Notes under the pieces: generated by a model
The model's database searches: none
What the model saw: the letters and a program-made list of their open reading frames with translations, nothing else
Told to the model about the DNA's origin: nothing
Source of the DNA: Parelaphostrongylus tenuis
Lineage: Eukaryota > Nematoda > Chromadorea > Rhabditida > Metastrongylidae
Assembly (NCBI GenBank): GCA_019055375.1
Contig: JAHQIW010005377.1
Coordinates: 1-64,000, forward strand
DNA length: 64,000 nt
Reading direction: 5' to 3'
Position numbers and translations under genes: made by a program
Shown: positions 11,310 through 23,160 of the stretch, one piece after another
Layout: each line of letters begins with the position of its first letter
Position numbering within the stretch: position 1 is the stretch's first letter

Positions 11310-13235
11310 AGGACTGTCAAAGCCGTGTATTGGCAAAATCAATCGAGATATTCGCGGATCTTTTCGAAAAAAATTCCTAAAGGCTGAAAAGCAATTCGTC
11401 ATCTCATTTGCTGCATGGGTATTATGTTAGTAACTTTTTATATCAGTTTATATTAAGACATCAATAGCACACTAGTAATGATGCAGCTCACAGCAAGCAC
11501 TATTATGGCTTACTCCGTCTCGCCCACCAAGCGCTTTATCTTTTTACGGTCGACTAGTTTATGCCAAAGTTGCATGTGATCAGTGTACTCTGTCAGTTTA
11601 CGTGTCAACTCGGAGCATGCTCATCTCAGGATTGTAGAAAAAATCGACTAAACCATCATATGAGGGCATTCATGAAGATGATATCAATCCTCAAGCAGTC
11701 TTCGTACTCACACCTGACAAGTTTTAAGATCTTTACAAATGATAGAAATGAGGAAGCGGATTAAACTCGAGAAGGTTCGCACTTCTTAACTGAATTTAAA
11801 GAAGATTTATTCAAGATATATGACTTCATGTATGATGCGTACATTATCTAAATGGAAAAAGTGGGTGACATAATCACTTGCAAACTCGACTACCTGAAAA
11901 GCCACTTTTGACGGGTAATTATTTGTAAGCTAATCACATTCTACTAGCAGTTCGAAAACGATAAACGTTGATATCGAAAGATTTATATAGTAGTATAATT
12001 TTTTGTTACCATACTTTCTGTAATATCATTATCGAAAGAAGCTGGACACGTTTTAGATTGAAAAAAGCTATTGATCCAATAGAACTCGAAAGAATTCATT
12101 AAAACCTTACTGTTTATCGCAGTCATAAAGAGAGTACACTTCCTTTATGATTTACCACACCTCGCTATGGACAAAGGATTGATGAAGTGTGTCCAAGAAT
12201 ATAAATTCAAAGCGCATTCGTCCTTACTTGTGGCTAGAATGAACCAATTGTGCCTGTAGGTGTGTTTAGGCATTGAATATGGACTGCTATTTGAGAGAAT
12301 CAGTGACAATGGCGCTAATTCTCGTATAATTTGTAGAGAAAGTTATAGCACTATACGAATGTCTAATAAAGACAGTCACTTTCATGCCTCACTTTTTGAT
12401 CGACCTTTTCGGTCACATTTCGGTTTTGTCCCACTAACGATTGCTATGAAGAGTAGCTATCGCCCTTGAGCTTCATCCGTGAGTCAGGCGCTGTCGACCT
12501 TCAAAATAGCACTGGTGAAATTACAAGCTCTAAACTATTCGTGGTAATCAAAAAACTAGGAAACACCAGTAGGAAACTATGAGACCGATGCTTACCTTGC
12601 GAATCAATTTATTTTATGTTGACGTCACTATTCTCCTTAGAGCTAACAATTAAGTCTACTGATCGTAGCTCAGTTTCCCAAGGCAAGAGTGGTGACCACA
12701 ATCTTTTATATCGCAAGCAAAGCTTTCAAATCTCCAATCAATAAAGGGAGATCTGTAAATTAATTCCGCATATCGACGGCTTACAAACTAGATAACCAGT
12801 GAAACTGAAGAAGTTGGGCATATACCCACGATCTGTTCCGAATCCCACTTCTGTCAACATTTTGTTTATAATCTCTTACTTTGAAGACATACAAATTGGC
12901 GACCCATCTTATTCAAAAAACATCCCGATTAAGCTGAATTGAAGCTATTTCGTGTATAAAGCGGCAGGGTTGATATTCAGGGTAAACCCTAACTTTGATG
13001 AACTGAGCTTGACGATAATTTTTCGTTGCCAAAACTACTATACTGCTGAATGACAATCTATGAAATTTGCAGGGGTCATATTACCTCAGCATGCCCAGCA
13101 CTCTTGTGGATCTGCAACCGCTTCCTGCAGGGAATGTGAAGTCTAAATTTTGCAGATCCAATGATATAGGAATGCACATTATAATTCATTAGCAATAACA
13201 AGTAACTTAGTATTTGAAGGCTGTTTCACTATTTC
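11310..13235 (-). pseudogene. Trypsin-like serine protease pseudogene A
   Basis: A dead paralogue of the protease at 16494-20502, same strand and same exon order. Recognisable pieces: exon 8 at about 11340-11390 (helix region with a frameshift), exon 7 at about 12375-12533 (the active-site motif GDSGGP has become VDSA followed by a stop), exon 6 at about 12605-12695, exon 5 at about 12850-13005 (the Asp region is broken by frameshift and stop), part of exon 4 at 13085-13160, then directly a fragment of exon 1 at 13165-13235. Exons 2 and 3, with the catalytic His, are deleted. Flanking and intron sequence also matches the intact locus, so this is a segmental duplication rather than a processed copy. 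Confidence 0.8.
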
Positions 13236-13259
13236 GCTGTCTATACCTCCATCGTGTTA

Positions 13260-14337
13260 TGAAGGTAATTTTAGATTAAGTGTTTAAAAGGACTTTTGGA
13301 GAATGCACTGTGTTAGGTCACATCAAACATGAGTGGGGCTATTACTATTAAGAATCCCACATAGACGTGAAGAAGTTAGATAATTTGATTCTCCCATGAT
13401 TAGATTGTTTTTTTGAAAACCTCGTATTTGATTACTCTATCTTCAGAGAGGCTGTCTTAACCGTTCCCAACGTTTTACTACGCCAGTGGCATTCGCACGT
13501 TCACGCGCAGTTGAACTCGTGTCTGACCCCTTTTCGGGGAGCCTGCTAACCAACGCCACTACCGAGGGTCCTGTTGTGCTGTAACTTTTTTCAATTTCAA
13601 AGAAACGACTGCCCTCTCAGATTGTTACGATGGATTGTGCTTGCTGCCGAAATAGATCTGCTACTGATGACTCTGGAATATCCTCATTTCTATCAATGCC
13701 AGCAAACTCTTCACAGCCTTGTTATGGCTGTAGGGTCGCTTAACTGCCGGAATATAAAGGATTGAAAACGAAAAGATCTTGTTCTTTCCACCATCAAAAT
13801 CTGTAGATGTAAACAGAGATTTGGATTATCTATCATGGTCTCGATATGGTTTTGGTAAAACGTCAAATCTACAGGCAGTAAATTAGTTGAGCAGAGAATA
13901 TTTTATTTACACCCCATTATTTATAAAGACAGAGTATTTGAATACCCGTGTGTGAATCACCCTGATGTTTAAACCGACAAATGTGCAAAGATTCAGAAGG
14001 CCAGCGATAAGTTAATGTCGAAACAATGAGCAATCCTAAAGGTCTTAACCAATCATAGACAGCAAGGCAGATTTTATCGCCTTGCAAGACATTTTTTAAG
14101 CCTTTTGTAAATTAGAAACTCATTCAAAATACAACCTAAGCTATTCGCTCTTGCTAGTTTATACTATAATGGGAAAATGTATGGGAAAGTAGTTTGAAGG
14201 ATATTATCACACTAGGCATTGCATGCAGTGTATCAAATCGGCCCTGAGTGGTTCTAATTCTCAGTAAGAGGTTGCAGTTACTTTTTATAGAACAAAAATA
14301 GCTTGATTGTGCGTGTATTGAAAGCAATTTCTGTTCT
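13260..14337. other. Mostly unassigned; tRNA-like head inside
   Basis: No gene. At about 13490-13575 the minus strand carries a tRNA-like SINE head with a ggctccccgaaaaggggtc hairpin and a degenerate B box. The remainder is featureless to me. Confidence 0.4.
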
Positions 14338-14750
14338 TTCAGATTAATAGGGAACAAATGAAAGAACTATCTTGCTCGCTGGAGAGGAGCTTTTCATAGG
14401 AGTATCAATAACATTCAAAAGTTGAGACTTGAGGCTACAGCCCACATCGTCGATTTTTTAGAACACCCCTTTATAACGCTGTAGCCTTCAGATCAAGAAT
14501 CATGTTTTACACTCGCTTTTCGCCTTCATTTTTACCACGGGTATAATTTGCTGGAAGCCGAAAAGCATATCAACGTCTGGAGAAATTTTCACAGTGTCTT
14601 AGTCAATCGTTTTGTTTGGAGTATCTAACAAAGCGGGAGAAAAATTCTCAGTTGAACAACAATATATCGATTGCCTCGCGTTGTCTCGCCTCTGCGCCTC
14701 CTACCACGACCCTCGCCTTGTCGAATAGTCGATAAAAGTTTTTCATTTTA
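14338..14750. repeat. Foldback element, single arm
   Basis: Matches both arms of the foldback element at 17154-18040: terminus cagattaatagggaacaaat, the block acacccctttataacgctgt, and a CT-rich segment tctcgcctctgcgcctcc. The second arm is missing. Confidence 0.6.
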
Positions 14751-14769
14751 TTTTATTTAATTACTTGAA

Positions 14770-14995
14770 CCGACAACACAGTGTTTTTTTTCAATATGCG
14801 GATACCAGTACTTCCAGCATTAATTTGTTTCTTGTCCTCTTTCAAAGGTCGTAGAATACTGGTTGAGCGAGTCTTCTTGAAATTCTGAGGATAGATTGGC
14901 TGCGGCGTTCCATAGGATGCTGTTGTTGACTGCCGAAGAGAAGTGAAAGGGGGAAGGGGGAGAGCTCGGCTCCACGGCGGCGACGAGCACCAAAA
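14770..14995 (-). repeat. tRNA-derived SINE, family 1, inverted
   Basis: The reverse complement matches the SINE body at 57293-57535: ggcagtcaacaacagcatcc, atggaacgccgcagccaa and aatgctggaagtactggtat. The head is incomplete. The minus-strand frame 14753-15070 is an accident of this repeat. Confidence 0.65.
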
Positions 14996-14999
14996 AATC

Positions 15000-16040
15000 A
15001 TAAGAATATTAACACTGATATATACATGGACGTCGATATATAATAGACGATCGTGAGAATCGTTGATCAATGAAAATTAGTGGATTATCGAAGAAGGATT
15101 GTAGGAGCAATTTTTAAGGATAAAAAAACGACCGATGTGATGCGAGCACTTAGTTTATCGAGGCTTACTATTTGGCAGAGCCCTTGATGATGTTGTTCTT
15201 ATACCGTGAAAATTTGTACATAAGGTAAAGCCAATGGTGCAATTTCATGTGACGTGATTGGAGAGGGGGGGGGATCGTTTGTGAACCACTTGAGTGGATC
15301 ACTTTCTATGGGGCTAACTACTTGAAACCGGTGACGATGCAACTACTGTGCAGCTTGGTGTGCACGCTGATGTGGTCTACGAACCGAGTTACAACATTGC
15401 CGCCCGACAATAAGTTTATAAGCAACAGCCAGTACCTGCGATTAAGGAGATCTAATGTTGTCCATGATCAATATTAAATGCACAATGAAAATGAGTAATT
15501 TAAGGTCTGTGGGCAGGAATCAATGCACGATGACAATGAAAGATCTAATGTTGTATGAGCAATTAGCATATATGGTGAGATTACCTGGTATATGGAAGGT
15601 ATTGGTACACAACTGCTCACGAGGCATGATGGATGGCAAAGATGGTATTTTCGAAATCTCGCTTCCGTTATGACGTGATAGCGCTAACGCAGCCGTATCA
15701 CCTGGGTCCTGCCGCGACGGGAGTGGTTGCCAACGTGATCGCTCTGCAAACATAGAAAGGTAGCAGCGTAACTATGAGCCCGCTGATGCAAAACTGAGGT
15801 TTTCAAAATTCAGTCGAAATAAGTCACAATGTGTATATCATAAGTCACAATCACGTGCCATCGACTGTGAAAAATACATAGAAAAGATTACCATTCTGAA
15901 GATCTAATCATTCTGCGCCTCCCCTTTCCCGCTATATAGGCTGGCTAGTGTGGCGGTGGCAGTCGAGAGTGACTTCCCACGCCAGACCGTTGTGATGGTT
16001 GGCTGTTGACAAACAACGCCTTGTAGCGTAGAAAAAGTGG
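15000..16040. other. Unassigned stretch
   Basis: No gene recognised. A short guanine run at about 15260-15275. The minus-strand frame 15904-16146 is a typical spurious translation of the tRNA-like sequence at 16052. Confidence 0.4.
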
Positions 16041-16051
16041 TGTCAAAACGG

Positions 16052-16122
16052 GCGTCGGTAGCGCAACGGTTCAGCACATGCCCTGAAGGGGTTGAAAAAT
16101 GGGTTCGAATCCCACCTGACGC
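16052..16122 (+). repeat. tRNA-like sequence (Phe-type loop), probably SINE head
   Basis: The acceptor stem gcgtcgg/ctgacgc pairs over 7 bp. The A box tagcgcaacgg and B box ggttcgaatcc fit the RNA polymerase III consensus, and a T5 run follows at about 16128. The anticodon loop reads ctgaagg, giving GAA, but the anticodon stem has only three pairs. Relatives with similar heads are dispersed in the window, so I favour a tRNA-derived SINE head over a working tRNA gene. Confidence 0.5.
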
Positions 16123-16493
16123 AAGTGTTTTTGCACAGTACTCCACATATTGGGTATACTAGAAATTGTTCACAAAACTACTGAAACTGCACGCTTTCAA
16201 GAGATTCTGAGAAGAAAGTAATACCATTTAATATCCAATATAATGTATCAATCTTCTTTGTGCTAAATACTACTGATTTCATAATGACAAGTGTACAATG
16301 TCGATCAAGAGTTTTATTCAGATCAGTGACACCCATCACACTCTTAAGTGCTGCTCAGTAGTGATCCTATGTTTTTGTTCGAAAGTTTGGAACCATCATC
16401 CATTTACTTCGTGATTTCATCGATAGGACAAACACCTAGGAACACTGCGTTATGATGCAGCAAATGCAAAAGTAGATAGTGAAAAAAATAGAG

Positions 16494-19400
16494 TCATAAA
16501 TAAACGAAAAGGACCGTCAGACCTGAGTGCTTACAAATCCAATCCAGATATTCACGGACATTTTCGAAAAAATTTGCAAAAGCTGAAAAGGTAACTTTTG
16601 AATCTCATTTGCTGCATGGATAATATGTTATGATGCTAGTAACATTATTTCTATCAGTCCATATCAAGACACCTGATGCACTTTAGTAATAATGGCGTTC
16701 ACAGCAAACACAGTTTTGTACGCCGCCTTGGCTCACCAAGCACTCTACCTCTTCACGGTCGACTAGTTGATGTCAGACTTGTATGTGGACAGAGTACTCC
16801 GCCAGTTTATGTGGGGAAGTCTTAAGCTTGGTTATTTCAAGATATTAGAGAAAATCGACCAAACCAGCACAAAGGAACTTTCATGAAGATGTTGTTGATC
16901 CTCAAGCAGTAGTCCAGCTCACACGTGACTAATCTAAAGGCCTTTATAGATGATAGATATGAGGAAGCGAATTAGACTCCAGAAGTTCTCACACTCGTGA
17001 ATTGAATTTGAAGACGATTCATTCAGAGTGCATAACCTCATAATTAGAAAAGGTGAGTGAAATGATCGCGCGCATATTCGACTACCTAAAAAGCCACTTC
17101 ACATTGGCATTATTTGTGAACTCTCCACATACTACATCAAAAGATGTGTTTCCTTCTGATTGGGAGGGAACAAATAAAAACCGATCTCATTCACTGGAGA
17201 AAACTTTCCATGGAAATGTTAGTAATTATTCGGAAGCTGAGACTTGTGGCTAGAGATCCACGCCGCGGGTTTGCCAAAACACCCCTTTAGAACATTGTAA
17301 CATTCAAAATAATATCATTATCATGAAACCAAATCTTCTTCTCTTATCTCGCTTATATTCCGCTGGACAAAACTCTTCCTCAGAGTGATAATACTTAAAC
17401 TATAGCGCAAACTTTAGAAAACATAAAGATATGTTTGCACCTAAGAAGTTCTTTTGATCCTTCGATCTCCTCTGGTTTTTGATTTGTGCTTTAGACCTCG
17501 CAGGGCAGAGCTTTTTTGTAGAATATTGAAAGTCTTCTGATAAGGTGATGTTATGTGATTCTACCGGCTTGCCTATTTCCTGGAAATACGGTTCGGTAGG
17601 GAAAATAAGACTGAGTTTTTCATTTTTGGTAACGCTATTTACAGGCTATTGGACAAGGCGAAGGCTGTGGCAGGGGGCGTGGCAGAGGCGGTACGAGGCG
17701 AGGCTATCGAAATATTGTTGTTCAACTGGGAAATTGTCTTCTGGTTCGATAGATACTCCAGACAAAACGATTGACTAAGATACTACGAAAATTTCGCTAC
17801 ACATTGATTTGCTTTTCGGCTTACAGCGAGTTATACGCGTGACAAGTATGAAGGCAAAAGGAGAGTGTGAATCATAATTTTTGATCTGAATGCTACGACG
17901 CTGTAAAAGGGTGTCTTGAAAACTCGATGAAGCGGGGCGTTACTTAAAATCTCAGCTTTCAAATGATTACTATCACTATTATGAAAAGTTCCTCTTCAGC
18001 GAATGAGACTGCTTTTTCATTTGTTCTCTCCTAATCAGAAAAAAACCAAAGATTTATTTAGTGCTGTGATTTTTTTCTCATTATGTTTCATATGTTTCAG
18101 AGTGAATAAAACGCTGCTGATCCAGTAGAACTGACCAGAATTTATCAAAATCTTACTGCTTCATGCGGTGATAAAAGGATTACCTTTTCTCTATAATTCA
18201 TCACCCTCACTATGGGTAAAGGAGCGGTGGAGTGTATCCAAGAATATGAATTCATAATACAAGCGTCAGTGTTTGAATATGGAGTGCTATCGAAGTAATC
18301 AATAACAATGGAGCTAATCATCGTATAATTCATAGAGGAAGTTATACCAATAAGCGAATGTCTAATAAAGACAGCCACTTTGATGTCTCACTTTTTGATC
18401 GATCTTTGTTGTCGCATATCGTTTTCGTCCCGCTAGTGATTCCTACGAGAACGTAGCGACTATCGTTGAGCTTCACTAGTGGCCCACCGCTGTCGCCCTT
18501 CAAAATAGCACTGGTGAAACTACAAGTTCTAAACTATTCATGGTGATTAGAAAACTAGAGAACATCAATAGGCAAGTATGAGACAGAAGTCGAAGTGCTT
18601 ACCATGCAAGCTGATTTGCCCCGTGTTGATGTCTTTATTCTCTTTAGTTCTTCTTTGTTAACCGTTAGATTTACTGATCGCAGCTTAGTTTCCCACGGCC
18701 GCGAAGAGGTAGCTGTAGAAAGTGGAAGGAAGTCACGATCTTTCATATTGCAGCAAAGCATTCAGAGTACAAATCAACTGAGGATAATTCGTGAATTAAT
18801 TTCGCATATTGACAAGTTACAAGTTCGATAATCAGTGAAACTAAAGGTAATGTGCATATACTTACGATCTGTTCCAAATCCCACTGCTGTCAATATTCCG
18901 GTTGCAGTCTCTCTCCTTGAAGGCATGCAAATTGGCGACCCATCTTTTTCGAAAAGATCTCGGCTGATCTCAATTAGAGCGACGTCGTTCTTGGAACCGG
19001 AATCACAGGGGTTGTAATCAGGGTGAACAGTAATCTAAAATTCAATTTATTTCTAACTTTGATGAACTGAGCTTGACGATACTCTTAGGATACCAAAACA
19101 ACTGTACTACGGAATGACAATCTATGAAAATTACAGAGGTAATCTTACCTTGGATATTCTGTACTGGGTGCTCCATGCCCAGCACTCTTGTAGATCACTA
19201 CAACCGCTTCCGGCAAGTACTGTGAAATCTACGTCCTGCAGCACTACATGTTTCAATCTAAATGAAACACAAGTACTCTTTTTGGAAACTAAATTGTATT
19301 AGCAGTGATAATCACCACTTTGGAAATGTATCACACTACCTTCTATTTACCTTTGTATCACACCGCTTTACACCTTCATGTAGCCGTACTACACAATGGG

Positions 19401-20502
19401 CTGCGGTCAGAATATGTCGCGGAGAGATTTGAACACCACTGCACAACCCTCTTTCTATTTTCCAGCGGGGATAGCCCGGCAATACTGCAATAAAAAAAAT
19501 TAAGCTGTTCATTTTAAACTTTGAAAGTGACATCCCATGAATAGATTTCTGTGGTAGAAATCTAGTGAATTTCCTTTTTCCGGGAACGTGTTTATCAACT
19601 CCAGCCTTGGTGATGATTATAGCATACAATCGGTTTCGCGTCTCCTTTCCAAACGCCGTAGACTATTGGTTGAAAAGTTCTTTGTGCAATCTCTACAATT
19701 GTCTAGCTGTGGCATTCCATAGTTCATTCGTTGTTGACTGCCGGAGAGTTTTGGACGCGCGGGTCAGCTGCGCGCCGACCTGCGACAAGCATCACAACTA
19801 CTCGGTCACAACCGTCCTCTCCACTATCGCCCACTGTGCTGCATACGTGTTTGAGTGCAATTTTTGGCTTATGATTTGGCGTTTTTACGAAACTGCGCGA
19901 TGAACAGTGCTGAGATACGAAAACCACGCCTTCAGCTTAGCTGAAGTCTATTCCCATTAGTGGCCCCTAAGTCAATCCCGTTATCGAGAGATTACTGAGA
20001 GCCACCGAGTGGGTGAGCACACTGCTGAGAGAAAGGCGAGCGAGGGTTTGGACAATGCGGCAAAAATATAAACTGAGCTAAAAAATTCCATTGCGTTGAC
20101 AAGATAATCGAATTTGCTTCAAAGCTTTAATAATGTTGATTTTTCATATTTACTACCTCAGACGCCATTTATGAAGATAATGAATCACCTCTGTGCTTGA
20201 TTAGTGCCGCAATCCAAGGAAATTCGTTCACCTGGGCTTTTTTTCCGCCAATAGACCTAACAGAGCGTCCTGAACACTCGGTTGAATAGCACAGACAATC
20301 TTTATAAAAACGTTTTCAGATTGAGTTGGCGGTGAGCTGCTATATCAGTGGTTGTTCAAATAATTTCACTTCTGCTAACGATGATTTTGAACTCACGAAG
20401 AAAGCGATAGCCGCACTCCCGCTTGAGAGTTCGATTTTCTTCAGTAGTAATATTATAGGAATGCACATTATAAATCATTAGCAATAACAAACAACTCAGC
20501 AT
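16494..20502 (-). CDS. Trypsin-like (family S1) serine protease, intact, 8 exons
   Basis: A secreted chymotrypsin-fold endopeptidase of 316 residues. Exons (coding order): 20502-20397, 20269-20189, 19484-19340, 19257-19149, 19034-18866, 18712-18603, 18533-18392, 16582-16494. All splice sites are GT-AG, phases match and no stop interrupts the 951 nt. Residues 1-15 (MLSCLLLLMIYNVHS) look like a signal peptide. A propeptide with EENRTLKREC follows, then RSVR-SIGGKK at the activation site. Catalytic His lies in LTAAHC (exon 3), Asp in KNDVAL (exon 5), Ser in KGDSGGP (exon 7). The C-terminal helix FFENVREYLDWIC is on the distant exon 8. Oddities: Ser instead of Ile/Val as the first residue after the predicted cleavage; Ala at the position corresponding to 189 and no Cys at 191, so it is unlikely to have trypsin specificity. 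Intron 2 holds a SINE and intron 7 a foldback element. Substrate unknown; secretion is inferred. Confidence 0.87.
17154..18040. mobile_element. Foldback (long inverted repeat) element in intron 7
   Basis: Termini are ttctgattgggagggaacaa at the left and the complement of ttctgattaggagagaacaa at the right. Each arm is roughly 270-400 bp and diverged. The arms share the block acacccctttagaac or its counterpart and the segment aagccgaaaagc. Non-autonomous, with no transposase frame. It sits in intron 7 of the serine protease and is absent from the equivalent intron of duplicate A, so it arrived after the duplication or was lost there. Confidence 0.7.
19610..19815 (-). repeat. tRNA-derived SINE, family 1, in protease intron 2
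   Basis: The reverse complement matches the SINE family (ggcagtcaacaacgaatgaa, then atggaatgccacagctagac, then agattgcacaaag). It lies between exons 2 and 3 of the protease gene in the same orientation as the gene. Confidence 0.65.
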
Positions 20503-20519
20503 TTGGAGGATGTTTCACT

Positions 20520-22890
20520 ATTTCGCTGGAACACCTATAATACTGAGAACATGTATAACCGAAGTATGTGAAAGGCGCAACTGTCGATGTGAATATGAAA
20601 GTGTGCTGGGTTTTAATAGGAATATCAGTTCAGTCTATTCAGAGTTTACTTTATGTCAATAGCACTTAACGAGGTGTCTGCTTATCACTCAACATTATCG
20701 GGATTGAAAAAATCAGGATACCATGTTATCAAAAATTTCAAAATGATAGCGTTACAGTTGACAGGTGCACAAAGTATATGTGTAAATGCGTACAGCAGAT
20801 ATGGTATGAAGATAAGGATAAGGGGCTTGGCAGTGAAGATTTTATAGGGATGCGCCATGTATTTTGTTCTAGTTTCAGTGATAGTTGAGTCGTCTTGTAC
20901 ACTTTACGAGAGAGTACTGCTTCTTGTCTCGTCCTGATTTGACCTGCCATGCGCACTTTTAGAATAGGATTTATCCTTATAACGAACAACCTAAACATAT
21001 CAAAATACATACACATATGTATAGCAACTAGCGAATCAATCATACATGAGAATGATAGAGTTGATGCCAAGGACAGGTGAGTGACGACCTCGAAAAGTGA
21101 GTGATTGATTCGAGATACATAATCGGAAGGGGTAACAGATAGCTGATATCTTGACACCTAGTCAACATTATCGATAGATGAGTAGAAAAGATAAAGGAAA
21201 CGAGCAAGCAATGAGATCGTAAAGAGCAATGAAGTGCCATTGTGGGCGTGATTATCCACCATCGCCATCTTCCTGACCACTGAGCAACCATGTCGTCGAC
21301 GGGCGTCGCCATCGGCAATGTCCCGGGTACACTGCGATCTCGGGCCAATAAACACGCTAATTGCGTCGCCTTCCGATTATTTGACGCAGTGTCCAGAGGA
21401 TACAATGTTATGCTATTCGATAAATTTAACATAGTGTCGTATTATCTATAAAATGTACATGCGCGGCGTAAAGGAAATAGCAGTTGTTTAGCGGGACAAC
21501 TGCTATATATACAGCATGATCCGTAGCATTACTGAAGTAATAAAACTTTCGTGCTATTCTTTCTATGGATAAAGAGGGCTAGATCGTAGCTGGTCGAGCT
21601 AGCAATTGTGCTACTGTGTGATATCTCACATTGCTGCAGTTAAAATACCGTCATCTTATCGCGCACGAAGTAAATGTTGGTCAACGAGTTGCCCTAACAT
21701 TATCCAAAGTGACTGGCACTGTAGCAAAGGTTTGTAGCCGATGCACTAAATTATATGTGTGGGTTTAGGGGTTTTGTATTGTGCGATGAAGGTTCAGTAG
21801 TTTTACTGCTGTGTAGTCCCTGAATTTGTCTCGGGCAGTGATCCGTTCGATGTCTGAATGTGCTTGGAGTGTCATTAGCGGCGCATGACCTTTGTACTGT
21901 CACTCGTTAAACTTTCGGGTTGCGGAAGCTTTGCCCTTTGAAGCGGTTCGTTGCACTTCCGAGTTCGTCGGGCTGAACCTTAGTCTGTGATCGATTGGTC
22001 TTCTGCCAATTTATGTATTATAACTGACAAGAGCACAAAGTTCAAATCCTTTGTATGGGTTATACCGAACAATGGGGTGGAACTAAACATGGCGTGGTGC
22101 CAACCAGGTCGCTAGCACCAAACAATATAGTAGATCCAAACAACCTACAATATACATATATCATCATAATAACAATACAATGATGATATGTACATGATTG
22201 TGATGCATGCTCATGTGAGTATGAGTGAATGAGACGTATCGTCGTATGATGACACCATGAATGTTGTTATCGACGGAGCATGACTAAGCGGCGGAGCCCG
22301 TTTGGGGTTGCTATGTCTGCCCTGGAGTACAAGCACCGGCGGCGGGATCGAGTGGGTGAATATATTGTGATAGTAGTGAGGTCACTACTGATTTCATATA
22401 GCAGAATCTCTTAATCGCAGCGGTAGGCCGAGCATAGCTTAGGTGAGTTTGTTCCGCCACGTGAGTGATATGTTCCGCTCACAATTGTATTGAGTTCATC
22501 TGACAGCTGTATGAACGCAACCTTATGACAGCAATTAGATACACGACCACGAGACTGTGTGAGAAGAACAATAATGGATCGATAAGAAATTGATGTTAGG
22601 TGGTGAGGGTGATGTCAGATGACCGTTCGCATGATGTTCGACAATCGAACTGAGTGTTGAGGTTGGCGGCATCTGCTTGCCGCCCTCGCCACTTGGACCA
22701 TTTTCCGTCTAAGGTCCTCGAACCTTTACGATAGCATTTGCTCTCTAAGGTCACGGACCATCTACGTTACCAAAACTATCATGTAATTCCCGAAAAGATA
22801 GCAAAGCTTCCTCGGGAGGTTTGCAATAGGCACAGTAATCTATTTTTGATCTGATTTCACCAATATAGACAATATGTCGAGTACATGCAA
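20520..22890. other. Unassigned stretch upstream of the protease gene
   Basis: No gene recognised. Minus-strand frames at 20738-21157 and 21040-21432 overlap each other and lack family features. The region just above 20502 should hold the protease promoter, but no clear core element or spliced-leader acceptor can be singled out. Confidence 0.4.
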
Positions 22891-22894
22891 AACG

Positions 22895-23160
22895 TGAACA
22901 TGAAACGAGATTCGAGCCTGCATTCCACTTTTTTAGGTTGCATGTCAACCAGTTGTACTACCGCCGCCTGCTTTGCACTATCCATTCAATGCTACAACAT
23001 ATCAGTCTGGCAAATTTGGTGTAGTGTGATGATGAGATTTACCCAATAGTGATGAATTATGTTAAAACCCTTGCCAACAGACCGGTATTAAGCCTGCATC
23101 TCACAAAACGCGTAGGTAGTGCAATTGTTTAGCATAATCCCCGGAAAGGGACACCAGAAA
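22895..23160. repeat. Two tRNA-derived SINE heads, opposite orientation
   Basis: The minus strand at about 22895-22990 reads gcggtagtacaactggttga followed by ggctcgaatctc, a degenerate A and B box pair. The plus strand at about 23095-23160 reads cgcgtaggtagtgcaattgt followed by a cccc/gggg hairpin. Both belong to the family of the 16052 element. Confidence 0.4.

Noticed and set aside
15904..16146. 80-codon minus-strand frame
   Set aside because: Antisense translation of a tRNA-like sequence, a common artefact (GGIRTHFSTPSG type peptide).
18342..18391. Reading the protease through the exon 7 donor to a stop at 18342
   Set aside because: It would omit the essential C-terminal helix; splicing at 18392 to exon 8 at 16582 is in phase and adds the conserved YLDWIC block.
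20738..21432. Overlapping minus-strand frames of 139 and 130 codons upstream of the protease
   Set aside because: No initiation or splice context, overlapping each other in different frames, no domain recognised.
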